DNA from: Limnephilus marmoratus
Taxonomy: Eukaryota > Arthropoda > Insecta > Trichoptera > Limnephilidae
Assembly (NCBI GenBank): GCA_917880885.1
Contig: OU862927.1
Location: 19,733,450 to 19,797,449 of the forward strand
Direction of reading: 5' to 3'
Length of the DNA stretch: 64,000 nt
The position numbers and the translations under genes were made by a program. Of the stretch, positions 40,753 to 49,905 are shown in pieces (position 1 is the first letter of the stretch; each line of letters opens with the position of its first letter). The notes under the pieces were generated by a model. It saw nothing but the letters and a program-made list of their open reading frames with translations. It searched no databases and was not told the origin of the DNA.

Positions 40753-41084
40753 ATACTTCGCTCATACTAGATAAGAGAGACTGTAGATCTTCGATAGTGT
40801 TGGAAATCAGTACCGCATCATCAGCATACAACAGGCAACATACTTTCAGATTACTCAATTTCGCGCCCAATCCCACCTCTTTCAATTCTTGCATACGATT
40901 ATCCATGTATAGATTGAATAACCATGGTGACATAACGCAGCCTTGCTTGACACCTTTAGTGATGTCAAACCACTCGGCAAAACCACCGTTCACCCTAACA
41001 CATGCAACGCTTCCCTCGTACAGAGACGCAATTGCCTGTATCTAAAATATTTTTTTTAAATCCATCCGTGCAGATTCAGTGGGA

Positions 41085-41255
41085 CTTTGGCTTCTTCAAA
41101 TTGAGAAATATTGTGTAGTTGAAGGAAGTGGAAAAGTACCAACCTGGCAATTTAAACCACAAAAGACGATTTATACTATTTCTAGCAAATTTTCGATTCT
41201 GAATTTGTTTCTCACCAGGGCAACACTGAGCGTATCTACCAACTAAATAAGCGGT
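41085..41255 (-). repeat. SINE-A relic
   Basis: In antisense it has GTGGAAAAGTACCAACCTGG, CGATTCTGAATTTGTTTCTC, ACCAGGGCAACACTGAGCG and TATCTACCAACT, the SINE-A order with much decay. Confidence 0.5.
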
Positions 41256-41934
41256 AACTTATCTATATGAACGATCTACCGCCTTTCTTTAATGCTTCAT
41301 TCTTCACCGTTCCTTATCACTCCATTTTCTCTTTTTTTAACCGCTGAAAATGTTTTATTTGGAAAATGCTTCTCACAGCTGTCAAAGGTCTGTTATTTAG
41401 AGCTTGAGACATTCCAACATGAACTCTGACAAGTTTATTGCCTTTAGGGTTTACATCCAAGGGCGTAAAATGCTAATTCAAATACAGGTTTACCAATAAA
41501 ACAACTGGGAAAGCATATATTTCAACAGCGCGAACGTTTCAATCGTAAAGGTGGTCGTAAAGCACCCAGAGGCGTTGATGTACAACTCGTCACCTCAGTC
41601 GAACAAGGTTCTAAATGACTTTTTTTTTCATTTTTCTTTGAGGCATCACCGAGGAACCGGCTAAGGGGCGCGGAAGCTGAGTGTAGTTCACGACTAGACC
41701 GAACGTCATGCGCATTCTTGCTGGAACTGCCAATCGACTGGAGAGGACTCCCAACCGTTTGCCATGCCCTTATTATTTATGTACTGTGTCTTCCTCCCAA
41801 ACAAGTGCTTGTAGAATATGCTGGATACACTCACCCGGCGCTTGCCTCCTCGTGGACTTTCACCAACCTGTCCCATTACCTTGTCTATATTCTGTCATAC
41901 TAACACATATTGTATCTTGTATTTCCCGTTAAGT
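41256..41934. other. Unassigned sequence
   Basis: No gene could be supported. The 41640-41930 part is more GC-rich and may extend repeat R3, but the other copies are not long enough to show this. Confidence 0.3.
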
Positions 41935-42115
41935 ACTTGCATACTGCTTGCTAACAACGTATGCAGGGACATTGGAGGTCTAAATTCGTTCTGAACTAAA
42001 TGTAGCTTCGTTCTTTCAAAAAAATTAGAGTCCTTGCGAGAGCCTTGAAGGAGTAACCATCTGTTACTTATACCAGGGCGGGTAAGTGGTGGATAACCTG
42101 CAATGACATTTTTTT
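41935..42115. repeat. Dispersed repeat R3, copy 3
   Basis: This is the least decayed copy: TTGCATACTGCTTGCTAACA, GGGACATTGGAGGTCTAAAT, GTAGCTTCGTTC, CAAAAAAATTAGAGTCC and GACATTT at the end. It matches 135-290 and 2925-3115. Confidence 0.55.
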
Positions 42116-42348
42116 CAAATATGATATTTGAATGCAAAACCATTTATTTTGCTCAAAAATAACCAAAATTATTTTCAGAACCAAATGTGTTGTATTTCCA
42201 TGCCTACTTCAATGAAGAAATTCTAATCTCAACCTCCATTTACTTTACAACGTTCTATCTGACATTTCTTTTCAAAAATGATCTTTGAAAGCAAATTATT
42301 TCTATTTTAAAAAAAATAAAAATTTTTCAGAAGCATATGTATTGTATT

Positions 42349-43205
42349 TTAGTATATAATTCTATAATCCAGCTTAATTTGTTTTACAAGTATCTAATAT
42401 CACTACATTATCTTTTTTGTATCTGACAGTTGATCATGTTGGATTTGAAATTAAAAACATGAAAAAATTCTATAATCAAGCTCAATTTGTTTTACGAGTA
42501 TCTAACATCGCTTGCATTATCTTTTTTGTATCTGACAGTTGATCATGTTGGATTTGAAATGAAAAACATGAAAAAATTCTATAATCAAGCTCAATTTCTT
42601 TTACGAGTATCTAACATCGCTTACATTATCTTTTTTGTATCTGACAGTTGATCATGTTGGATATGAAATGAAAAACATGAAAAAATTCTATAATAAGCTC
42701 AATTTGTTTTACGAGTATCTAACATCGCTTATATTATCTTTTTTGTATCTGACAGTTGATCATGTTGGATTTGAAATGAAAAGCATGAAAAAATTCTATA
42801 ATCAAGCTCAATTTGTTTTACGAGTATCTAACATCGCTTACATTATCTTTTTTGTATCTGACAGTTGATCATGTTGGATTTGAAATGAAAAGCATGAAAA
42901 AATTCTATAATCAAGCTCAATTTGTTTTACGAGTATCTAACATCGCTTACATTATCTTTTTTGTATCTGACAGTTGATCATGTTGGATTTGAAATGAAAA
43001 GCATGAAAAAATTCTATAATCAAGCTCAATTTGTTTTACGAGTATCTAACATCGCTTACATTATCTTTTTTGTATCTGACAGTTGATCATGTTGGATGTG
43101 AAATGAAAAACATGAAAAAAATCTACAATCAAGCTTAATTTGTTTTACAAGGTTCTAACATCACTTACTTTATCTTTTTTTGTATCTGACAGTTGATTAT
43201 GTTGG
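42349..43205 (+). repeat. 109-bp tandem satellite, about 8 units
   Basis: TGACAGTTGATCATGTTGGA recurs at 42424, 42533, 42642, 42750, 42859, 42968 and 43077, and in changed form at 43187. Spacing is 108-110 bases. The central units are nearly identical; the outer ones diverge. More decayed unit-like words (TCTGACATTTCTTTTCAAAAATGAT) precede it at about 42260. The period is not a multiple of three, so it is not coding. Confidence 0.95.
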
Positions 43206-43765
43206 ATAAGGTTCTAACTTTGTTTTTCCATATTCTGAGGTTTCGTAGTTTGCAAAGACGAATTTTCGTGATCTATTTAACAGTTTTCGTTTTTAGGGGT
43301 CAATCTTACTTGAAGTATTTTAGATCATCATATGAACATTTTTAATAGGACGTATCCCTAGCTTGGAATTGCAATAGGGAAACGTAGTTAGAACCGTATC
43401 CAATGAATTAGTATGGCCCAACTCGATGCACATGGTCTGCATGTTTAGGTTAGTATACGTCCTATTCAAATATTCTACTTTAAAATACGTTCAATTAAAA
43501 TACTTTTCAAAAATTCAAACTCAAAATCATCAAATCAGAAATTTAATAGTAAGTAAATAGAAAATGAGAAATCGCATTTGCAAACTTTAACACCTCATTT
43601 CACAGAACCAGATAAAGTAATAAAGTTAGAACCCTGTCCAACTGAAGTTACGAACTGTTGCAAAGTACGCGATGTAAATATGTCAAATATTTTTACTTTG
43701 TTCCATCTCTCTTAGGAAATCGAGTCAAATAATTCACGTCAGATGTCAACGCCTTTTTTACATTT
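43206..43765. other. Unassigned AT-rich sequence
   Basis: No gene or repeat family is recognisable between the satellite and the LINE-Z fragment. Confidence 0.3.
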
Positions 43766-43769
43766 TAAC

Positions 43770-44130
43770 TCTGTGAGGGAAATAATTTCCCTCAGATGCT
43801 GTTGGAGCGTCTTTTTGTGAAAAGGAAGTAGTGATCTGGGTCATTTTGTAGGAGAGAGGAAACACAGAAGCCGGCAAATCATCCCGCAGCCGAGCTTTTG
43901 AACTACAGAAGGAGTCGCAGAAACAACGCTGCAAATGTTATGGGCGCGTTTGGCATGTTTCCCAACTGTGCACCTGTGCCGCGGGGATCAATGACGCAAG
44001 TTCCTCGGAGCATCTTCGATTGAAAACCTGTAGAACAAGGACAGCATTCCCACCGATGCCTGTGCTCTAAAGATTGCAAAACTATCAAACGAACCGCTCG
44101 AGAAAAAATCAGAACGAGCGATTCCTGGTC
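43770..44130 (-). mobile_element. LINE-Z 3' fragment (inverted partner)
   Basis: In antisense: GTGAGGGAAATAATTTCCCT (hairpin), CAGCCGAGCTTTTGAAC, TCCTCGGAGCATCTTC, ACAAGGACAGCATTCCCACC and TGCTCTAAAGATTGC. This is the LINE-Z C-terminus and tail, with frameshifts and a shortened hairpin. A plus-strand LINE-Z copy starts 160 bases further on. Confidence 0.75.
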
Positions 44131-44289
44131 TAATATGGAGTAAAAATGTATATGGCATAAATTTTTTACAAATTTCATAACTCTTATATTGCACCTACAG
44201 ATACTGCTGGTTGGTAGAAATTTCCGCCAGGCAATAAATGCACCTGTAATACGTTTTCCTGTGTTTACAATGTTTTATAAGTAGCAATA

Positions 44290-44935
44290 TGATATGCTTG
44301 GTGTAACTCTAAGTGATCAGCTCAGATATGGGGGCTCCATCGAAGCCAGAGTTGAGTTAGCCTCTCAAAAACTGGGCGTACTGTACAGGGCCCGCAGATA
44401 CTTTAATAGTACACAACTGCTAACCCTGTACAAATCACAAGTACGCCCCACGGTTGAATTTGGCAGCCACCTCTTTTCTGCAGCCCCAAAATACCTGAAA
44501 AACAACCCTCGACTCTGAGCAGAAACGGGTGGTCCGTCTAATAGATTCTCCTAATTTAAAAGACGGATTGCAATCTTTAGAGCATAGGCGTCGGGTGGGA
44601 ATGCTACCCTAAGATGCTCCGAGGAATTAGCCTTGATTAGCATTGATCCCTTGGGCACCGGTGCATAGTCGGGAAACACGCCAAATGCGTGCCCAACATT
44701 TGTACACGGTTGACATTTGTCACATGAGAACAGGTCGCTTCTTCGACTTCTTGTATTCAACAGCTCAGCTGTGGAATCATTTGCCGGTCTCTGCAACATG
44801 GGTCTCTTCAAGACCAATGTTCATTCCTTCCTCTCCTCAAAAAGACCCTCCACACAGCATCCCAGATGACATAGGCCCTGAGGGAAATTATTTTCCTCAA
44901 GGCCTCCTGCGTGGAATAATAATAAAAAAAAAATA
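44290..44935 (+). mobile_element. LINE-Z 3' fragment
   Basis: The frame LGVTLSDQLRYGGSIEARVELASQKLGVLYRARRYFNSTQLLTLYKSQVRPTVEFGSHL is intact, then frameshifts occur near 44515 and 44610. The rest (SRETRQMRAQHLYTVDICHMRTGRFF) leads to the hairpin at 44874-44904 and an A-rich tail near 44920-44940. The same protein is at 60277-61290. Confidence 0.8.
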
Positions 44936-45194
44936 AAATAAAAAATACATAAAAAAATAAAAACAGTAAAAATTATTTATGTAACCACTGTACGTATTAT
45001 GTATTATTATGAATGATCACAGATTCAGCGGAATTTAGAGCTAAACTTAAAACTCATGTTTTCAGACAGTCGTATCCATAAGTTAAAAAAAAACCTTTCA
45101 CCTTCGCCTTCACGGCTCGTAACATTGTAAATAACTAAGTGTGTAAAAATAAAACAAATTCTTAAAATTCTCCAGACTTTCAAAATAAATATTA

Positions 45195-46122
45195 GGTCCT
45201 TACATTTGAAATTGGCGTTTTGTATGGGAGGAACATAAAGTCGATTTTCTTTTAATATAATATATTTATTTAATCAAAGTATGTACCATTGCTATCTATG
45301 CGCTTTTGCCATCTCATAGGTAGTTCATCGATCCCTTTACTAAAAAAACCATTCGGACGGGAATCAATAAAATCTTCGAAGGCGCTTTGAACTGCCCCAT
45401 CGGAGGTGAATTTTTTCCCTTGCAAGAAGTTATCCAAATTTCGAAAAAATTAGTAATCTGTTGGGGTAAGGTCCGGAGAGTACGGTGGATGTCTTAGACA
45501 TTCTAATTGAAGCTCCTCTAATTTGGTAGCCGTCTGTTGTGCAGTGTGTGGTCTAGCGTTCTAACGCGCGTTTGTTGATTTGCTTCACCCATTTCTAGAG
45601 GTACTCACCTTTCAAGCTTTTTCACCTTCCCAATTTGCTTCAAGTGGATTAAAACAGTTTTATCACTAACACCGCAGCCTGCAGCTAACTCGGACGTGGT
45701 TTGCGATGGATCCGCTTCCACAATAGCCTTCAACTCTTCATTATCAACTTTGGTCTCCGGCCTTCCACGGGGCTTGTTCTGCAGGTCGAAATTTCCAAAA
45801 CGAAAACGTTGGAACCAAAAACGCACTGTGTTTTCTTTTGCGGCACCGTCGCCATACACATCATTAATCCTTCGAGCCGTTTCTGCAGCACTGGTGCCAC
45901 GGTGAAACTCGTACTCGTAAAATTCAAGTTTTCCATTTTGTAAACTAAGTGACGCAAAGAAAAAAAACAATTAAGGAAAAAACAAATGAATTATAATTTT
46001 CGAAACATAAATACATGAGTAAATAGCTGTATAAATTTGAATTTGGAATTCCTAGCCAAAGAGAAGATATTTGAGATCAAAGTTGCCAGTACGGCAAAAC
46101 GCCAATTTCATATGTAAGGACC
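45195..46122 (-). mobile_element. mariner element with internal deletion (DD34D type)
   Basis: Inverted ends start GGTCCTTACAT...GAAATTGGCG and are flanked by TA (45193-45194, 46123-46124). On the minus strand the frame 45970-45605 encodes the paired HTH region. After a deletion, a YSPDLTPTDY segment (third catalytic Asp) follows with RWQKRIDSNGTYF at the C-terminus. Total 928 bp against about 1.3 kb for complete relatives. Confidence 0.85.
45605..45970 (-). pseudogene. mariner transposase DNA-binding domain fragment
   Basis: The frame reads LEFYEYEFHRGTSAAETARRI, the first helix-turn-helix, then NTVRFWFQRFRFGNFDLQNK, the GRPETKVDN linker (GRP = AT-hook-like) and the second HTH ELAAGCGVSDKTVLIHLKQIGKVKKLER. 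This is the complete N-terminal DNA-binding half of an irritans/Hsmar-like mariner transposase. It would bind the terminal repeats. The catalytic half is truncated by the deletion. Confidence 0.85.
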
Positions 46123-46199
46123 TAATATTAACTTTGGCATTAATCTTCTTATAAATATAAATATAAATGTAAAACCAACAGTAATGAGGGTAGCAAAGG

Positions 46200-46440
46200 T
46201 AAAGTCATGCAATGTCCAATGTTTTAAATATAATGTCCTCCACATGCAAAGTCGTATCTTCCCCAAGCATAAACTTTCTAATAAAGTGTGTTCTGCAGGT
46301 AAGTATGTTTCTGTATCTATTTGTAAATACTAAAATTATATAGAGCCTAAGATTCATAATCAATTGTAAAGCGCCCTTGAGGTGATTTTTCACAAAAACG
46401 ACGCTGTACAAATTATCCAATTATTATTTTTATTATTTCA
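46200..46440 (+). mobile_element. LINE 3' end with AGCGCC-type hairpin
   Basis: The end TAAAGCGCCCTTGAGGTGAT...CACAAAAACGACGC...TTATCCAATTATTATT is the same tail as 40686-40752, with an ATT-repeat end. The upstream part, with LINE C-terminal-like AT-rich sequence, has no clear frame. Confidence 0.6.
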
Positions 46441-46983
46441 ACTTAAATAAAATCAATGTCGCTAATGTGGTAGGTAGTGGATATGTGGATACTTAATTCA
46501 ACCATTATGACGATTAAAAATATACTTTTCTAGATAAACTTTTACAAATGCTTTTCACACTTTTACTTGCATTATCACTAAATTTATTTACTGTTTACAT
46601 GTGGGTACGTAATATGTATGTAGGTTAATTTTTCATATGTTTCTCACCAATTGTTACGCCTTATTTCGTCAGCCAAAATCGATTAATTCTTCCGAATTTC
46701 ATAACTATATGACAGAAAGAGCTTATATAAGCCCACATGGATTTGCTTCGTTTAGTTGTGGTTTTCAATTTCAACAGGAAAAAGTTTATTTTCTCACCAG
46801 TTACTTGTTAAATAAGAAAAAGTCAGTTAAGTGTTTATTTCGTCTACTTCTTCAAACTTTGCAAATACACTTTGTGGCGTCATTATTGATTTAATGAAAA
46901 CAAATAACTTTGTAAACACCGCTATATTATTATTTTTTTTATAATTTATATTTTAACTTTATGAGTAAAACCTCAAATTGTAA
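46441..46983. other. Unassigned sequence
   Basis: An 85-codon frame (46637-46894) starts with ATG but shows no motif or supporting signals. Nothing else is visible. Confidence 0.3.
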
Positions 46984-47058
46984 TATTTAATTAAATGAAG
47001 ACAATATAAGCGAAACTCAATCGAAAATCTGGAGACAGAAAAATCAGAAAAAGATATT

Positions 47059-47133
47059 GACACCTCTGGGACTCGACCCCAGGACCTCTTACTCTTCGGG
47101 CAAACGCGCTAACCACTGTGCCACGGTGTCGAT
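47059..47133 (-). repeat. tRNA-like sequence in left arm
   Basis: Read on the minus strand, GACACC pairs with GGTGTC at the acceptor. The D arm is GGCACAGTGGTTAGCG; the anticodon stem TTTGC/GTAAG encloses loop CCGAAGA; the T arm is CTGGGGTCGAGTCCCAG. The cloverleaf is nearly complete. Position 33 is C instead of T, so a working tRNA is unlikely. Confidence 0.6.
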
Positions 47134-47380
47134 ATCAAATTCTGTCATTTTTAACTGTATCATACTTCGACTAAGAACCACCCACATTATCTTCATTTTC
47201 TTAACGCATATATTATTGGCTACTATCTTTATGTATGATTACAAGATTCAAACCCAAACTAAATGCTCTCGAGATAATGTCTGGATAAATCTTTATCCAT
47301 TTTATTTAATATGCTACATCTATTGACTTTTCCTAATTCCTAAGGACTATTCCTAATTCCTAGACCTAGCAGAATTTGAT

Positions 47381-47453
47381 ATCGACACCGTGGCGCAGTG
47401 GTTAGCGCGTTTGCCCGGAAAGTAAGAGGTCTTGGGTTCGAGTCCCAGAGGTT
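47381..47453 (+). repeat. tRNA-like sequence in right arm
   Basis: It has A box TGGCGCAGTGGTTAGCG and B box GGTTCGAGTCC. The acceptor is weaker than in the left arm (GACACC opposite GGTTTC) and the anticodon loop reads CCGGAAA. The D stem GCGC/GCGC is perfect. Confidence 0.6.
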
Positions 47454-47534
47454 TCAATATCTTTTTCTGATTTTTCTATTTCCAGATTTTCGATTGAGTT
47501 TCGCTTATATTGTCTTCATTTAATTAAATACCAC

Positions 47535-47945
47535 TATATTATTTTTGTTATTTATTTTTGGTGTGTTATGCCGTATTGCACTACCTCCTCCTTTAGCCAT
47601 TGCTTTGAACAGCGTAACAGTGTCCATCATTACGGAGGCAATTGAAATCCACCAAAATTCAAATAATAATAATAGAGACGACGGAGCTAAGCTCAACAGT
47701 TTTTGGTATCCGGTAATTGACGGCTACACCAAAGCTAAACGCAGAAAACCATTGTGAAGTATACTGTAATACCAGCTCGAAGTGGAGTGAAGCTGGCAAT
47801 ACGGTATCGCTTCTAAGTACATAAGCACACATTTCAACACTAAAAATTACACGTCTGTCCTGATGATGGACGCTGTAACGCTGTCCGAAACGTTGGCTAA
47901 AGGAGGAAGTTGCACAACAGGGCATAAAACCTTATACTTTTGGCA
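47535..47945. repeat. Inverted-arm repeat with CTGTCCGAAACGTTGGC motif
   Basis: The left arm (CCTCCTTTAGCCATTG...AGCGTAACAGTGTCCATCAT) is the inverse of the right arm (ATGATGGACGCTGTAACGCTGTCCGAAACGTTGGCTAAAGGAGG). The same arm occurs at 59540-59625. The motif resembles Penelope-type or LINE terminal sequence, but I cannot name it. Confidence 0.5.
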
Positions 47946-49029
47946 GTGAAAATCTAAAATCATATCCACCACTGTATTATTAATATTATCGACATGTTTT
48001 AAAAAAATGTTTTCTTCGTCAGGATAAGAGATTAAATGTCAAAATTGTTTATTACATCATTCGTGTGTACACTTTAAACCTAAGAAATTGTTTTTAATAA
48101 TCATAGTAATCTATTTATATGAGTAAATGTTTGGTTCTTTCAGATGCTGCAGTTCGAATCTTTTAAGAAGTTATAAGACTATAATTATAATATCCCTTCA
48201 AAAGTTGGATCAGCAATAACACAGGATGGGAGCTATTACTTCCTTTTCGGTAATATTTAAAACAATGAAACTTCCCTGTGTGTATGAATGAACTATTTTT
48301 ATTGGAACTGATCAAAGATATTCAAATACAGAATAGATATGCTATGGTGTCCGCGCAACTGTCGCCGGACTACGCGCTAATTAGCGTAGTTTTCATACAA
48401 AAAGAATTTGTTCATTTTGTTGATTTTTTGAAAATGTGCATTAATATTGGTTAACAATATATTTTGAATAAGGAAAGAATTCGTTCATTTAGTTTAACAT
48501 TCGTTTGGTTTATTCGTTAATTATTTGTTCTTTTAGTTTATTTGTTACTTGGTAAACAATATCGGCGACACCCGGAAGCGCAGACCCACATAGTAAAAAC
48601 AGCAGATAGCACATCTACTTATATTTCAATATCTTTGGAACTGATATATTCTGAGTAAACAAAATTCTCAGTTTTCATCTTGGCAAGGGAAGTTAAATCC
48701 CGTGGATTTTTACCGTTTACTGCGTAACTCTGATTAAAAATTGTTGGTCATTTTCAAAATTGGAAATGATTGTGAGTGGCCAAACCTACCTCTTAATATA
48801 ATATTTTTAATAGAAAATTGTTTTATTTGACATTTTCAAAATTGGAACTGATTTTTCAAAAATTCTGACTTTTCCGCGATGTCACCGGTCTACGCTAGTA
48901 ATTTCTATAATAAGCATGCTTTTCGGTGTGCTTTCCTGATTTTATCTTGATATCAATGATTGTTATAGTAAACATCATAAAATAATTATTAAAATAAATT
49001 ATGAAACAATACCATAAATATTTATTACT
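47946..49029. other. Unassigned AT-rich sequence
   Basis: TTTTCAAAATTGGA occurs at about 48752 and 48832 in a short local duplication. GTGTCCGCGCAACTGTCGCC...TACGCGCTAATTAGCG around 48350 is GC-richer. No gene is supported. Confidence 0.3.
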
Positions 49030-49409
49030 AGCTGGTCCCCGGCATGCGATGCAATGCCATTTAAAGAAATACATTGATTCTCCCGGCATGTCCTTTCCGG
49101 TACGTCCCCGTTTCCTTCCACCTTCCCCCTCCCTCGTCTCTTCCCACTCCGCGAACCCCACTTCCCTCGTTCCCCTTCCCCCTGCCTTTCCTCCCTGCCG
49201 CTAAAATATGTATATGAAATACACATTTTAATTATTATAAATTTCATATCGCCAGAGCACACCATATACCAGAGCCTATATGTTATTCTGTTGTATGAGC
49301 TATATTTTGTAAAGTTTCATTAAATTCCATTCAGTAGTTTTTGCGTGAAAGAGTAACAAATACACAATAAATCCATACAAACTTACTTGTTTATAATATT
49401 AATAAGATT
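49030..49409 (-). mobile_element. Helitron-like non-autonomous element
   Basis: On the minus strand it starts TCTTATTAATATTATAAACAAG (5'-TC end) and continues with TTTGTTACTCTTTCACGCAAA and ACTGAATGGAATTTAATG. It has a purine-rich GGGAGG middle and ends GCATGCCGGGGACCAGCTAGT, with CTAG and a short hairpin as in Helitrons. No coding capacity. Confidence 0.7.
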
Positions 49410-49904
49410 TCAAACAATTTATTCGTCTGCTAAGATACTTGTAGTTACTACTAGTGGCTTTCCGGAATTAGACGTGTTTCAAAAGGGAGTGATAAATAAA
49501 AATTCTCTGTAAAATAAAATGTGCAAGTCGTTAAACTTGTGCATGTTTTTAAAAATGTATTGTGAATCTCAATTCCGGATTCTCATAGGTTGTGCAACCG
49601 CATATATGGGCTGAAAGCACGAACGACGAACAAAAACAAAACAAGTATTTTCCCCGAAGCGCTTCACGCATTTGGACCAACACTATATTTTGTTGAAACA
49701 ATGCCTGCAAATTACAAGCTGTGTTTTGCAATATTGCGTTTTTAATCGCTTACATTCAAGGATTTATTGTTGATTGCGAAAAATGATCACGCATAGTTGT
49801 AACATCATTTCTTGATAAATCTAATATATAATTAATTATTATAAATATGGTGTAAGCGATCAATAATCAATATTTCACATGTTGATTAAAATCTCTTTTT
49901 TATA
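49410..49904. other. Unassigned; upstream of the repeat-protein exon
   Basis: No clear upstream exon is visible. ATG at 49847 followed by GTGTAAGC is the nearest possible start plus donor (intron of about 55 bases), but the donor is weak and there is no convincing promoter before it. Confidence 0.3.
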
Positions 49905-49905
49905 G

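Larger units (their letters stand above)
36716..41043 (-). mobile_element. RTE-type LINE relic carrying nested insertions
   Basis: The RTE sequence survives in three blocks on the minus strand: 40755-41043, 40597-40685 and 36716-37222. Together they read from GGFAEWFDITKGVKQGCVMSP through LLYADDAVL (catalytic YADD) and NVSKSKVMVFE to EFVYLGSLFTRDGKADRDIERRVNAG and the C-terminal LNAVEMRSLRRMC...LRWFGHVERM. This order and the WFGHVERM motif are RTE hallmarks. The gaps are a pogo-type element (37223-40594) and a 67-bp LINE tail (40686-40752). The endonuclease and first RT blocks are missing and frameshifts are present. Confidence 0.85.
46984..47530. mobile_element. Foldback element with tRNA-like sequence in each 161-bp arm
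   Basis: The arms 46984-47144 and 47370-47530 are exactly 161 bases each, inverted, with about 8 mismatches. Each starts TATTTAATTAAATGAAGAC at its outer end and contains a tRNA-like sequence (inner half). The central 225 bases are unrelated, with a short direct repeat (TCCTAATTCCTA). It could be two SINE copies inserted head to head, or a foldback transposon that captured a tRNA. Confidence 0.8.

Noticed and set aside
42349..43205. Regular repeats that might be taken for a CRISPR array
   Set aside because: The whole 109-base unit repeats without unique spacers, and the genome is eukaryotic. It is a satellite.
47059..47453. Pair of functional tRNA genes
   Set aside because: The loops have C instead of T at position 33 and the two copies differ in the anticodon. 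The surrounding 161-base arms show they belong to a repeat.
47545..47757. 70-codon frame starting with a hydrophobic stretch
   Set aside because: The start lies in the inverted-arm repeat shared with 59494-59652, so the frame is repeat-derived.
49847..49905. One-codon first exon (ATG, then a 56-base intron) for the repeat-protein gene
   Set aside because: ATG directly followed by GTGTAAGC would give a good signal peptide, but the donor at the required phase is weak and no promoter is placed correctly. It remains an option only.
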